Shown: positions 8,458-17,492 of the stretch, one piece after another
Numbering within the stretch: the stretch's first letter is position 1
How the letters are laid out: each line of letters begins with the position of its first letter
Origin: CAZNSX01 sp964575845
GTDB taxonomy: Bacteria; UBA8248; CAZNSX01
NCBI GenBank assembly: GCA_964575845.1
Contig: CAZNSX010000002.1
Span: forward strand, 496,001-560,000
Length of the DNA stretch: 64,000 bases
Reading direction: 5' to 3'
Notes under the pieces: generated by a model
What the model saw: the letters and a program-made list of their open reading frames with translations, nothing else
Databases searched by the model: none
What the model was told of the DNA's origin: nothing
Program-made: the position numbers and the translations under genes

Positions 8458-9939
8458 GTGAAACTGAGAGACCTCCTCTTGCGCTTAGAGGAGGCAGAGA
8501 TTAGAGGCCCCCTCGATGTTCCCATAAGGGATATCGCCTATGACTCCCGTCTGGTGAGAGAGAATTCCCTCTTTGTAGCCCTTAAGGGCATGAGAGCCGA
8601 TGGGCATGATTTTGCCGGGGAAGCCCTGAGGCGGGGGGCATCGGCCTTGGTTCTTGAGCGAGAGGTGGAGAGGCTGGACATCCCGCCCTCGGTGGCTCTT
8701 ATCCGGGTCGGGGACAGCCGCCTCGCGCTGGCCATCATATCGGACCGATTCTTCGGGCACCCGTCGGGAGAGATTAAGCTCATAGGCGTCACCGGAACCA
8801 ACGGGAAGACCACCACCACCCATCTCCTGGAGGCCATCCTCCAGGAGGCGGGAAGGATGACGGGCCTCATCGGAACCATCGCCTACCGCCTATCGGGAAG
8901 GGAGCTCAAGGCCGAGCGGACGACTCCAGAGCCCCCTGACCTTCAGCGCATGCTTCGCCAGATGGTCGAAGCGGGGTCGGGCTACTGCGTGTTGGAGGTC
9001 TCCTCGCATGCTCTTTCCCTTCGAAGGGTGGATGGATGTGAGTTTGAGGGGGCCATCTTCACAAACCTGAGCCAGGATCACCTGGATTTTCACGGAAGCT
9101 TGGAGAGTTACCTTGAGGCCAAGCGGCGCTTATTCGAGGATTTTCCTCTGAGCTGGGCGGTGCTGAATATTGATGATGAGGCGGGAGGGAGGCTGGCCAA
9201 GAGCTCTAAAGGGAAGGCCATCACATTTGGTTCAAGCCCGGCGGCGATGGTTCGGGCTGAAGAGGTAAGTGTTAAGGCATCCGGTCTCACCTTCAGGCTC
9301 CTTTTGCCGGGGGGCTCCATCGAGATTAGCTCCCAGCTTACAGGTGCTCATAATGTGGCTAACATACTCGCCGCTTCGGCGGGGGCCTGGGCTCTCGGCC
9401 TTGAGCTTGAGGAGGTGGCTCGAGGGGTCGCGGCTCTGAAGGCCGTCCCCGGAAGATTCGAGAGGGTGGATGCCGGCCAGCCCTTCACCGTCATTGTGGA
9501 CTATGCCCACACGGAAGACGCCCTGCGCAGAGTTCTCTCCCTTGCCCGGGAGATAACCCCCGGGAAAGTCATCGCGGTCATGGGCTGTGGGGGGAATAGA
9601 GATAGGGCCAAGCGTCCCCTCATGGGCAGGGCGGCGGCCGAGCTCAGTGACCTTCTCTTCATCACCTCTGATAATCCCAGGGATGAGGAACCCGTGGCCA
9701 TAGTGGCGGATGTGGAAGCAGGACTCACCCCGGACTACAGAAGCTTGGGCCGGCACTTAGCCATCGTGGATAGAAGGGAAGCCATAAGGGAAGCCATCGC
9801 ACGTGCGCAGAAGGGCGATTGTGTTGTGATTGCAGGGAAAGGCCATGAGAACTACCAGCTCATACGCGGGCGCACCATCCCTTTTGATGACAGGGAGGTG
9901 GCCAGAGAAGCTCTCCGGCAGCGCGGCTATGGAAACTGA
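8458..9939 (+). CDS. murE: UDP-MurNAc-L-Ala-D-Glu:meso-diaminopimelate ligase MurE
   Basis: About 493 residues, ATP-dependent Mur ligase. The P-loop is GVTGTNGKTTTTH, the central domain holds EVSSHALSL and TNLSQDHLDFH, and the C-terminal domain carries SDNPRDEEP. DNPR is the known signature for meso-diaminopimelate rather than lysine, so the murein should be A1-gamma type. GTG 8458 is chosen because it yields MKLRDLLL, the usual MurE start, and follows AAAGGATTGGGG. ATG 8440 and ATG 8428 are in frame and overlap the end of ftsI, so they remain possible. Confidence 0.95.
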   Translation: MKLRDLLLRLEEAEIRGPLDVPIRDIAYDSRLVRENSLFVALKGMRADGHDFAGEALRRGASALVLEREVERLDIPPSVALIRVGDSRLALAIISDRFFGHPSGEIKLIGVTGTNGKTTTTHLLEAILQEAGRMTGLIGTIAYRLSGRELKAERTTPEPPDLQRMLRQMVEAGSGYCVLEVSSHALSLRRVDGCEFEGAIFTNLSQDHLDFHGSLESYLEAKRRLFEDFPLSWAVLNIDDEAGGRLAKSSKGKAITFGSSPAAMVRAEEVSVKASGLTFRLLLPGGSIEISSQLTGAHNVANILAASAGAWALGLELEEVARGVAALKAVPGRFERVDAGQPFTVIVDYAHTEDALRRVLSLAREITPGKVIAVMGCGGNRDRAKRPLMGRAAAELSDLLFITSDNPRDEEPVAIVADVEAGLTPDYRSLGRHLAIVDRREAIREAIARAQKGDCVVIAGKGHENYQLIRGRTIPFDDREVAREALRQRGYGN

Positions 9940-11356
9940 AGGAAAGGCCTTGGCTTCTTTCACAAAGGAAGAGATCCTTCGGGCCACAGGGGGAAGGGTC
10001 CTGAAGGAAGGGGAAAGCCAGCGGGTGCAGTCCATCTCGACTGACTCTCGCACCGTAGGCCCCGGCGCCCTCTTTGTCCCCATTCTGGGACAATGCTACG
10101 ACGGCCACCGCTTCATTGGAGAGGCCCTCGGGAAAGGGGCCGCAGGCTCCCTGACAATGCAGGGGCGGCTGGCTGGATTTCGACCGGAGGATTTTCCCCA
10201 AAAGTTCTTCATTTCTGTAGAAGATACCACTCGGGCCCTCGGCAGCCTCGCCTCCTACCACCGGAGCCGCTTTGGCATCCCTCTCGTGGCCATCGCGGGC
10301 TCCAATGGCAAGACCACCACCAAGGAGATGCTCGCCTCAATCCTGGGGAGCCGAGGGCCCGTTCTTAAATCCTCCGGAAATCTCAACAATCTCATCGGCC
10401 TTCCCTTGAGCCTCTTTTGCCTCCAGCCCCAGCACTGGGCCGCAGTGCTTGAGCTGGGGATGAGCCTGGCCGGTGAGATGAGGCGGCTGGGGGAGATAGC
10501 GCGGCCAACCCTGGCCGTCATCACCAATATAAGTCTCGTCCACCTGGAGTCCCTGGGAACCCTGGAAGCCGTGCGGGAGGCAAAAGGGGAGCTGCTGGAA
10601 AGCTTAGGGGAAGGCAGCAAGCTCATCTTCAATGCCGATGACCCTCACTGCCGGGTACTCGCCGATCGCTTCAGAGATGGAGGAGGAGAGGCGGTGAGCT
10701 TCGGTTTCGGCGCCGGAGCCCATGTCTCGGCGGAGGCTCTGGAGAAGCTGGGACTCAAGGGCATTCGGTTCGTCCTTCGGGTAGGAAGTGAGAAAGGGGA
10801 AGTGTGCCTCCCCCTTGTGGGTTCCCATAACGCAAGCAACGGAATGGCCGCCGCGGCCGCCGCTCACGCCCTCGGGTTCTCTCTTGAAGAGATAGTCCCA
10901 GGGCTTGAGAGCTCCGAGGCCCCGGCTATGCGCATGGAGGTAGAAAAACTCCCGAACGGCGTCTACCTGATCAATGACGCATATAACGCCAATCCCAAAT
11001 CCGTCCTTTCGGCCCTGGAAGCCCTCTCGGACTTGAAAGGAAAAGGAAGAGCCTTCCTGGTGCTGGGGGATATGCTGGAGCTGGGGGCGTTCGCCGAAGA
11101 GGCCCATCGGACGGTGGGGCACGCGGCGGCCAATTCCCAAAAAGTGAACTACTTTTTCACCCTTGGCGACCTCTCGGCCCATGCCTTGAGGGCGGCGGGG
11201 GAGGGCGGCCTCGCCGGGGCGCATCTTCGCAGGTGCAAATCCCACACTGAGTTGGCAAAGCTGATCCTCTCTCTGGCGGAGCCCGGCGACCTGGTTCTGA
11301 TTAAGGGCTCCCGAGCCATGCGCATGGAACGGGTAGTTGAGGAGTTGCGGCGCTAG
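9929..11356 (+). CDS. murF: UDP-MurNAc-tripeptide:D-alanyl-D-alanine ligase MurF
   Basis: About 475 residues. It adds D-Ala-D-Ala to the UDP-MurNAc-tripeptide in the cytoplasm. The N-terminal domain has STDSRTVGPGALFVP, followed by the P-loop AGSNGKTTTKEMLAS, NNLIGLPL, ELGMSLAGEM, ITNISLVHLE, and the C-terminal DAYNANPKS motif typical of MurF. ATG 9929 overlaps the end of murE (stop at 9937-9939). Reading frames open further upstream but would run deep into murE, so they were rejected. The stop abuts the mraY start directly. Confidence 0.95.
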   Translation: METEGKALASFTKEEILRATGGRVLKEGESQRVQSISTDSRTVGPGALFVPILGQCYDGHRFIGEALGKGAAGSLTMQGRLAGFRPEDFPQKFFISVEDTTRALGSLASYHRSRFGIPLVAIAGSNGKTTTKEMLASILGSRGPVLKSSGNLNNLIGLPLSLFCLQPQHWAAVLELGMSLAGEMRRLGEIARPTLAVITNISLVHLESLGTLEAVREAKGELLESLGEGSKLIFNADDPHCRVLADRFRDGGGEAVSFGFGAGAHVSAEALEKLGLKGIRFVLRVGSEKGEVCLPLVGSHNASNGMAAAAAAHALGFSLEEIVPGLESSEAPAMRMEVEKLPNGVYLINDAYNANPKSVLSALEALSDLKGKGRAFLVLGDMLELGAFAEEAHRTVGHAAANSQKVNYFFTLGDLSAHALRAAGEGGLAGAHLRRCKSHTELAKLILSLAEPGDLVLIKGSRAMRMERVVEELRR

Positions 11357-12442
11357 ATGCTCTACCATCTCCTTTATCCTCTGCACGAAGTCTTCGGCGC
11401 GTTCAACGTCTTCCGTTATATAACCTTCAGGACGGCCTATGCCATCCTCACAAGCCTGCTCATAGCTCTCATTTTCGGTCCGCGTATCATAAGGTTCCTC
11501 AGCTCCCATCAGATAAGGGAAACCATCCGGAAAGATGGCCCCCAAAGCCATATTCAGAAAACGGGTACCCCTACTATGGGTGGCCTTCTTATTCTCCTCT
11601 CCCTCTTGCTGCCCACCCTGCTCTGGGCTGACCTAACCAACCGCTACATATGGCTCGTCCTCTTTGTCACTTTCGCCTTTGCCTCCCTGGGCTTTGCCGA
11701 TGACTACCGTAAGGTTTTCATCAACGGAAGAAGGGGGCTCGGGGCGCGCTCTAAATTCTTGGGCCAAGTAGCGGTGGGCCTTGTGGTTGGGCTCATCCTT
11801 TACTGGGACCCCATAAATCCTGAGGTCAGCACTCGCCTTTCGATCCCCTTTTTCAAGAGGATTCAGCCGGAACTGGGCTTCTGGTATGTGCCCTTCGCCG
11901 CACTGGTGATCACCGCCACCTCCAATGCGGTGAACTTGACGGACGGCCTCGATGGTCTCGCCATAGGCCCCTTTATGGTGGCCACCGCGGCTTTCATCGT
12001 CATCACTTATGCCGTGGGGCACGCGGGCTTTGCCAGCTATCTCAACATACCTCATGTCAGGGGTGCCGGAGAGCTCGCCGTGCTCGGCGGCGCCATGCTG
12101 GGGGCCAGCCTTGGCTTCCTCTGGTTCAATACCTATCCGGCTCAAGTGTTTATGGGCGATGTGGGGGCTCTAGCCCTGGGGGGCACCCTGGGTACGGTGG
12201 CTCTTGTGAGCAAACACGAGCTCCTGCTCTTTCTCGTGGGGGGTATCTTCGTCATCGAGGCCCTCTCGGTCATAGTGCAGGTGGTCTCCTTCAAGCTGAC
12301 CGGCAAGAGGGTATTCCTCATGGCTCCCCTCCACCATCATTTTGAGCAGCTGGGATGGCAGGAGCCTAAGGTAATCGTACGCTTCTGGATAATAGCAATC
12401 GTGCTTGCTCTCTTTAGCCTGAGCACCCTGAAGCTGAGATGA
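11357..12442 (+). CDS. mraY: Phospho-MurNAc-pentapeptide transferase MraY
   Basis: A 361-residue polytopic membrane enzyme that makes lipid I from UDP-MurNAc-pentapeptide and undecaprenyl phosphate. About ten hydrophobic segments are visible. Diagnostic motifs: KTGTPTMGGLLIL in the second segment, the acidic FADDYRKV loop, NAVNLTDGLDGLAIGP with the catalytic Asp region, FMGDVGALALGG, and the late MAPLHHHFEQLGW loop. It begins immediately after the murF stop codon. Length is typical (about 360). Confidence 0.97.
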   Translation: MLYHLLYPLHEVFGAFNVFRYITFRTAYAILTSLLIALIFGPRIIRFLSSHQIRETIRKDGPQSHIQKTGTPTMGGLLILLSLLLPTLLWADLTNRYIWLVLFVTFAFASLGFADDYRKVFINGRRGLGARSKFLGQVAVGLVVGLILYWDPINPEVSTRLSIPFFKRIQPELGFWYVPFAALVITATSNAVNLTDGLDGLAIGPFMVATAAFIVITYAVGHAGFASYLNIPHVRGAGELAVLGGAMLGASLGFLWFNTYPAQVFMGDVGALALGGTLGTVALVSKHELLLFLVGGIFVIEALSVIVQVVSFKLTGKRVFLMAPLHHHFEQLGWQEPKVIVRFWIIAIVLALFSLSTLKLR

Positions 12443-12452
12443 GGGAAAGGTT

Positions 12453-13850
12453 GTGAGAGAGGACTGGCGCGAGAGGCTTCGGGGGCATCGAGTGACGGTC
12501 ATGGGCCTGGCACGAACGGGACTGGCGGCGGCCTCCCTTTTGAGCCGATTGGGGGCCAGGGTCACGGTTACGGAGCTCAGGGGGAGGGAGGAACTCAAGG
12601 AAACCTTGGCTCGCCTCCCTCCAGGGGTGGAGGTGGAGGTGGGCGGACATACCGAGGACGCCTTCTCGGGGTGCCAGCTTCTAGTGGTGAGCCCGGGGGT
12701 GCCCGCTAGCAATCCCTTCATTGCGCTGGCCCGTGGGGAAGGGGCGGAGGTGGTGAGCGAAGTGGAGCTTGCCTTTCGCCTGGCCCGGGCACCCCTCGTG
12801 GCCGTGACGGGCACTAACGGAAAGACCACGACCACTACGCTGATAGGGGAGATACTCTCAGCCGATGGCATCAGGGTCGGTGTGGGTGGTAATATCGGGT
12901 CTCCCCTCATCGGCCTCGTGGAGGAGGAGCTAGATTTTCTTGTCGCCGAGGTGAGCAGCTTTCAACTGGAGTGGGTTAAGGAGTTGAGGCCTCGTGTTGC
13001 CCTCATCACCAACCTTAGCCCTGACCATCTTGACCGCCACGCCACCTTCGAGGAGTATAAGGCCCTCAAGGCCCGCTTGCTGATAAGGCAACGTCCGGAT
13101 GACTCCCTCATCCTTAATGCCGATGACCCCGAAACGGTTGGGCTCTCCAGAGGCTCCCCAGCGCTCCAGTTTCGTTTCAGCCGGGAGGGCCCCAAGGGGT
13201 GGGGGGCTTTCCTCCTGGGGGAGGGGATAGTTATTCGGCGTCCGGCTCCGGGAGGGGCTGACGGTGCCTTCGATATGAGCGTCTGCCGCCTTCCCGAGCT
13301 CTCTCCTTCTGGTAGCCTCAATCTGGAGAACATCCTGGCGGCCCTTGCGGCAGGGGCTGCACTAGGGGTTTCGACCCCAGCCATGCGTCGAGTAGCCCTC
13401 TCATTCAAAGGGCTTCCGCACCGCATGGAGTTGGTAGGGGAGCTGGATGGCGTCAGCTATGTTAATGATTCAAAGGGAACTAATGTGGGAGCGGCGGCGA
13501 GAGCACTTGAGAGCTGCGGGGGACGCGTAGTTCTCATAGCCGGGGGCCGCGACAAGGGGGGGGATCTCGCCCCTCTCGCCCAGGCCCTGAAGCGCCGCGG
13601 GAAAGGCCTAATCCTTCTGGGGGAAGCGAGGGAGCGGTTTAGGAAAGCCCTCGGGGATAGTTGCCCGCTCCTAGAGGTGGAAAGCCTTGATGAGGCCCTC
13701 TCGCAGGCAAGGAAACTGGCCCAGGAGGGTGATACCGTGCTCCTTTCTCCAGCGTGCGCGAGCTTCGATATGTTTCGGGATTATGAAGAGAGGGGGGAGC
13801 TTTTCAGGCAGCTCGTCCTGTCCATGGGAGCCCGTGAAAGGACGTCATGA
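12453..13850 (+). CDS. murD: UDP-MurNAc-L-alanine:D-glutamate ligase MurD
   Basis: A 465-residue Mur ligase. It has an N-terminal Rossmann-like domain (VTVMGLARTGLAAASLL), the P-loop AVTGTNGKTTTTTLIGE, EVSSFQLE, TNLSPDHLDRH, and a C-terminal domain with GLPHRMELVGE and NDSKGTNVGAA, then LLSPACASFDMF at the end, all classic MurD features. GTG 12453 follows AGGGAAAGGTT. The 3' end overlaps the ftsW start by four bases (ATGA). Confidence 0.96.
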   Translation: MREDWRERLRGHRVTVMGLARTGLAAASLLSRLGARVTVTELRGREELKETLARLPPGVEVEVGGHTEDAFSGCQLLVVSPGVPASNPFIALARGEGAEVVSEVELAFRLARAPLVAVTGTNGKTTTTTLIGEILSADGIRVGVGGNIGSPLIGLVEEELDFLVAEVSSFQLEWVKELRPRVALITNLSPDHLDRHATFEEYKALKARLLIRQRPDDSLILNADDPETVGLSRGSPALQFRFSREGPKGWGAFLLGEGIVIRRPAPGGADGAFDMSVCRLPELSPSGSLNLENILAALAAGAALGVSTPAMRRVALSFKGLPHRMELVGELDGVSYVNDSKGTNVGAAARALESCGGRVVLIAGGRDKGGDLAPLAQALKRRGKGLILLGEARERFRKALGDSCPLLEVESLDEALSQARKLAQEGDTVLLSPACASFDMFRDYEERGELFRQLVLSMGARERTS

Positions 13851-14959
13851 GAGCAAAAAGGGCTGATCCCATTATCCTCTTGCTGGTCATTTCCCTTCTG
13901 GGCCTGGGCCTTATGATGGTGTATAGCTCAAGTGCCATCCTGGCTCTTGAGTACTATGGCGACCCCTACCACTACCTCAAGCGCCAGGCCCTCTGGGCTG
14001 GCCTCGGGCTTTTGGCCGTGTTCACCCTCATGCGGGTCGACTACCGGATATTTAGCCGCTTGGCCTACCCGATCCTGGTCCTCTCCCTTCTGTTGCTGGT
14101 CCTTGTCTTCGTCCCTGGATTGGGCAAGGAGGTAGGGGGGGCCCGCCGCTGGCTGAGGCTGGGTTCGTTCTCCTTTCAGCCTGCTGAGTTCGCCAAATTT
14201 GCCCTCGTCATATTCCTGGCCTCCTTCATGGCCAAGAAGGGCGAACGTCTACGGGACTTCACCTTCGGCTTTCTTCCCTGTCTCCTCATAGCCAGCGTGT
14301 TCATCATCCTCGTCGCCCTTCAACCTGACCTCGGAGGAGCTCTTATTCTGGGGGCTCTGGTGATGGTGCTCTTCTTTGCCGGAGGGGTTCGCATCAGCTA
14401 CCTTCTGAGCACCCTGTTCCTGGCGCTTCCATTCCTCTACGGAGCCCTTTTCAGTGTCGCCTATCGTCGTCGCCGAATCCTTGCTTTCATTGACCCCTGG
14501 GAGCACCATTCGGACTCCGGTTACCAGGTAATCCAATCGCTCTTGGCTTTGGCAAGGGGAGGGCTTTCGGGCCTGGGCCTGGGCCAGGGCAAGATGAAGC
14601 TGTTTTATCTTCCGGAGCCTCACACGGATTTCATTTTCTCCGTGGTGGGGGAGGAACTGGGCTTTCTGGGGACGGTGGCCCTGGTGGTCGCCTTCGCCCT
14701 TCTTTGCTGGCGCTTAGGGCTGGTTGCCCTGCGCGCGAAGGAGCCCTTCGGGGCCCTTCTGGCCCTGGGCTTCGCCACCTTATTCGGGCTCCAGTTTTTC
14801 GTCCACTCGGGGGTGGCCCTTGGTCTTCTGCCAACGAAGGGTCTGCCCCTTCCCCTCATCAGCGTAGGAGGCTCCTCACTCCTGGCAAGCCTCCTCGCCC
14901 TCGGCACAGCTCTTAGCGTCTCGGCCCGAGGCCATCTTCCCCCCCAAGGAGGCTCCTGA
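13847..14959 (+). CDS. ftsW: Septal peptidoglycan glycosyltransferase FtsW (SEDS family)
   Basis: A 370-residue polytopic SEDS protein with about ten transmembrane segments. Motifs include MMVYSSSAILA at the N-terminus, ARRWLRLGSFSFQPAEFAKFALV, ALQPDLGGALIL, FIDPWEHHSDSGYQVIQSLLA with the catalytic-site Asp region, HTDFIFSVVGEELGFLG, and GLLPTKGLPLPLISVGGSS. The last pattern separates FtsW/RodA from other families. It polymerises lipid II for the septum with FtsI. ATG 13847 overlaps the murD stop. Confidence 0.95.
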   Translation: MRAKRADPIILLLVISLLGLGLMMVYSSSAILALEYYGDPYHYLKRQALWAGLGLLAVFTLMRVDYRIFSRLAYPILVLSLLLLVLVFVPGLGKEVGGARRWLRLGSFSFQPAEFAKFALVIFLASFMAKKGERLRDFTFGFLPCLLIASVFIILVALQPDLGGALILGALVMVLFFAGGVRISYLLSTLFLALPFLYGALFSVAYRRRRILAFIDPWEHHSDSGYQVIQSLLALARGGLSGLGLGQGKMKLFYLPEPHTDFIFSVVGEELGFLGTVALVVAFALLCWRLGLVALRAKEPFGALLALGFATLFGLQFFVHSGVALGLLPTKGLPLPLISVGGSSLLASLLALGTALSVSARGHLPPQGGS

Positions 14960-14967
14960 GGTGAGAG

Positions 14968-16080
14968 ATGCGGCTCCTTATTGCCGGAGGTGGGACGGGC
15001 GGGCATCTCTTTCCAGGAGTGGCCATTGCCCAGCAACTCCTGAGAAGGGACCCCGAACACGAGGTTCTTTTTGTGGGAGCAGGAAAGGAGTTGGAGGTTA
15101 GGGTCTTGGAGAAGGAAGGCCTTCCTCACAGGGCCGTATTGGCCGGTGGCCTGGCGGGTAAGTCGATAGCGGAGAAGGCGGTCTCCTTCTGCAAGCTTCC
15201 TCTTTGCTTTTTTCAGTCGTTCTTGATCTTGCGGAGCTTCAGGCCGCACCTGGTTTTGGGAACAGGTGGCTATGTCAGTGGACCCATTTGCCTTGCCGCA
15301 TGGCTCATGGGGATACCTTTAGTACTCCAGGAGCAAAACGCCGTGCCGGGGCTCACGAATCGCCTTCTTGCTCCCTTCGCCCGAGGGGTTCTGCTGGCCT
15401 CGGAGAAGGCTTTCGGGAGCTTCCCCTCTGGCAGGGCACATGTGGTGGGCAACCCCTTGAGAGCTAGTTTCTCCAGTAAGGTTCACAGAAGGACCGATTA
15501 TGAAGAGATGCCTTTCCGCCTCCTCATATTTGGCGGAAGCCAGGGAGCACGAAGCATAAACCGGGCTTTCGGGGAGGCGCTCCCCTATCTTGAGGTTGTT
15601 AAAGAGGGGCTCTCCATCTTACACCAGACGGGGGAGCGGGATCTTGAGACCATGAGGGCTGCTTATGCGAAGGCTGGCTTCAATGCCGAGGTGGTGCCCT
15701 TCATCGAGGATATGGATTTCCAGTACGCTCGTGCCCACCTGGCGCTTTGCCGCTCAGGAGCCATGACCGTGGCGGAGCTCACCGCTCTCGGGGTCCCTTC
15801 CGTTCTGATACCTCTCCCTTCTGCGGCTAAGGGCCATCAGGAGGCCAATGCAAGGTTCCTCGAAGAGAAAGGTGCGGCCCAGGTCTTGCTGGAAAGGGAC
15901 CTCACCGGAGAGGTGCTCGCGAAGACGATCCTTTCCCTCATGGAGGATCGCGCCAGGCTTAAGGACATCAGCGAAAGGGCCTTTGCCCTGGGAAGGCCTG
16001 ATGCATCCCGTCTATCCGTTGACCTCTGCCTCCGGCTCGCAGGCGTGCGACGCGAAGAACCCGCGGAGGGAGCCTCATGA
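14968..16080 (+). CDS. murG: Lipid II synthase MurG (UDP-GlcNAc transferase)
   Basis: A 370-residue GT-B glycosyltransferase on the inner face of the cytoplasmic membrane. The first glycine-rich loop is AGGGTGGHLFPGVAIAQ; the second domain carries LIFGGSQGARSIN, the UDP-GlcNAc site ALCRSGAMTVAELTALG, and PSVLIPLPSAAKGHQEANA. It converts lipid I to lipid II. ATG 14968 is preceded by GAGGTGAG after a 9-base gap from ftsW, and its end overlaps murC (ATGA). Confidence 0.96.
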   Translation: MRLLIAGGGTGGHLFPGVAIAQQLLRRDPEHEVLFVGAGKELEVRVLEKEGLPHRAVLAGGLAGKSIAEKAVSFCKLPLCFFQSFLILRSFRPHLVLGTGGYVSGPICLAAWLMGIPLVLQEQNAVPGLTNRLLAPFARGVLLASEKAFGSFPSGRAHVVGNPLRASFSSKVHRRTDYEEMPFRLLIFGGSQGARSINRAFGEALPYLEVVKEGLSILHQTGERDLETMRAAYAKAGFNAEVVPFIEDMDFQYARAHLALCRSGAMTVAELTALGVPSVLIPLPSAAKGHQEANARFLEEKGAAQVLLERDLTGEVLAKTILSLMEDRARLKDISERAFALGRPDASRLSVDLCLRLAGVRREEPAEGAS

Positions 16081-17492
16081 GCCCCCATCCTTTTAAGGAA
16101 CGCTGGATGCTCGGCAAAACCCGTCGCATCCACCTGGTCGGGATAGGAGGCTCGGGGATGAGCGGGATAGGAGAGGTGCTCCTTAACATGGGCTATCTCG
16201 TGAGCGGCTCCGACCTTGTTGAAACGGATGTGACCCGTCGCCTGAGGGAGCTGGGGGCAACCCTTTTCATCGGCCACGATGCCTCTAATGCGGCCGAGGC
16301 CGACGTGGTGGTCTACTCCTCGGCAGTGAGCCCAGAGAACGTGGAGGTGGCCGCGACCCGGGAGCGCATGATCCCCGTCATCCGGCGGGCGGAGATGTTG
16401 GCCGAGCTCATGCGGATGAAGTACAGCGTGGCCATAGCAGGAACTCACGGCAAGACGACCACAACTTCCCTTGTGGCCGCAGCCCTGGGAGAGGGGGGCC
16501 TTGACCCTACGGCGGTGGTGGGAGGCAGGGTCAACAGCCTGGGTGGCAGCAGCCGCCTGGGTAAAGGGGAGTTCCTCGTGGCCGAGGCCGATGAGAGCGA
16601 CGGCTCATTCCTGAGGCTGAGCCCCACCGTGGCCGTCGTAACGACCTTGGATGAGGAGCATCTTGATTTCTACGAGGGGCTGGAAGCCATCAAGGAGGCC
16701 TTCCTTGAGTTCATAAACAAAGTCCCCTTTTACGGCTTTGCGGTTCTTTGCCTGGATGAGGTGCACCTTCAGGACCTCATCCCCAGGGTTGAGAAGCGGT
16801 TTTTCACCTACGGGATGGGTTCCCAGGCTGACTATAGCGCCCGGGATGCGGAATTCAAAGGGGGCTCGATGCATTTCACGGCACTGCGCCAGGGAGAGGA
16901 GCTTGGCAAGGTAAGCATCCATCTCCCCGGCATCCATAACGTCTATAACTCCCTGGCCGCGCTCGCAGTGGGGATGGAGCTCGAGCTCCCCTTTGACGCC
17001 ATAAGGCGGGCCCTCGAGGGCTTCCAAGGGATAGAGCGACGCTTTCAGATCCTGGGCGAGGCGGGAGGGGTAATGCTGGTGGATGACTACGGCCACCATC
17101 CCAAGGAGATCATGTGCACGCTTAGGGCGGCCAAGCAGGGTTGGCCGGAAAGAAGGCTTGTGGTGGCCTTCCAGCCGCACCGCTACACCCGGACCTATCA
17201 TCTGGCGGAAGAATTTTACCGCGCCTTCTATGATGCCGACCTTCTCTTTATCACTTCCATTTATCCCGCTGGTGAGCCGCCTATCGCCGGCGTGGACGCT
17301 CGAGAGATCCGCAATGGCATTGCCAGCCATGGACACAGGCACGTGCGCTATGTGTCCACTCTTGAGGAACTACTCGATGAACTCGAGGCCGCGCTCCGCC
17401 CGGGGGACCTGGTCCTGACCTTAGGGGCGGGAGATATCTGGAAGGTGGCTAAAGCCCTCATGGGCCGACTGATGGATGGGCAAGAAGGGTGA
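16077..17492 (+). CDS. murC: UDP-MurNAc:L-alanine ligase MurC
   Basis: A 471-residue first ligase of the murein peptide pathway. The N-terminal domain has HLVGIGGSGMSGIGEVL and GYLVSGSDLVE; the P-loop is IAGTHGKTTTTSL, followed by LVAEADESDGSFL and TTLDEEHLDFYE. The C-terminal domain has DDYGHHPKEI and FQPHRYTRT, hallmarks of MurC. The start overlaps the murG stop, and the end overlaps murB by four bases. Confidence 0.96.
   Translation: MSPHPFKERWMLGKTRRIHLVGIGGSGMSGIGEVLLNMGYLVSGSDLVETDVTRRLRELGATLFIGHDASNAAEADVVVYSSAVSPENVEVAATRERMIPVIRRAEMLAELMRMKYSVAIAGTHGKTTTTSLVAAALGEGGLDPTAVVGGRVNSLGGSSRLGKGEFLVAEADESDGSFLRLSPTVAVVTTLDEEHLDFYEGLEAIKEAFLEFINKVPFYGFAVLCLDEVHLQDLIPRVEKRFFTYGMGSQADYSARDAEFKGGSMHFTALRQGEELGKVSIHLPGIHNVYNSLAALAVGMELELPFDAIRRALEGFQGIERRFQILGEAGGVMLVDDYGHHPKEIMCTLRAAKQGWPERRLVVAFQPHRYTRTYHLAEEFYRAFYDADLLFITSIYPAGEPPIAGVDAREIRNGIASHGHRHVRYVSTLEELLDELEAALRPGDLVLTLGAGDIWKVAKALMGRLMDGQEG

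Noticed and set aside
10604..11551. Long open frame on the minus strand over murF/mraY (315 codons)
   Set aside because: It is antisense to well-identified essential genes, has no recognisable domain, and is expected in GC-rich coding DNA.
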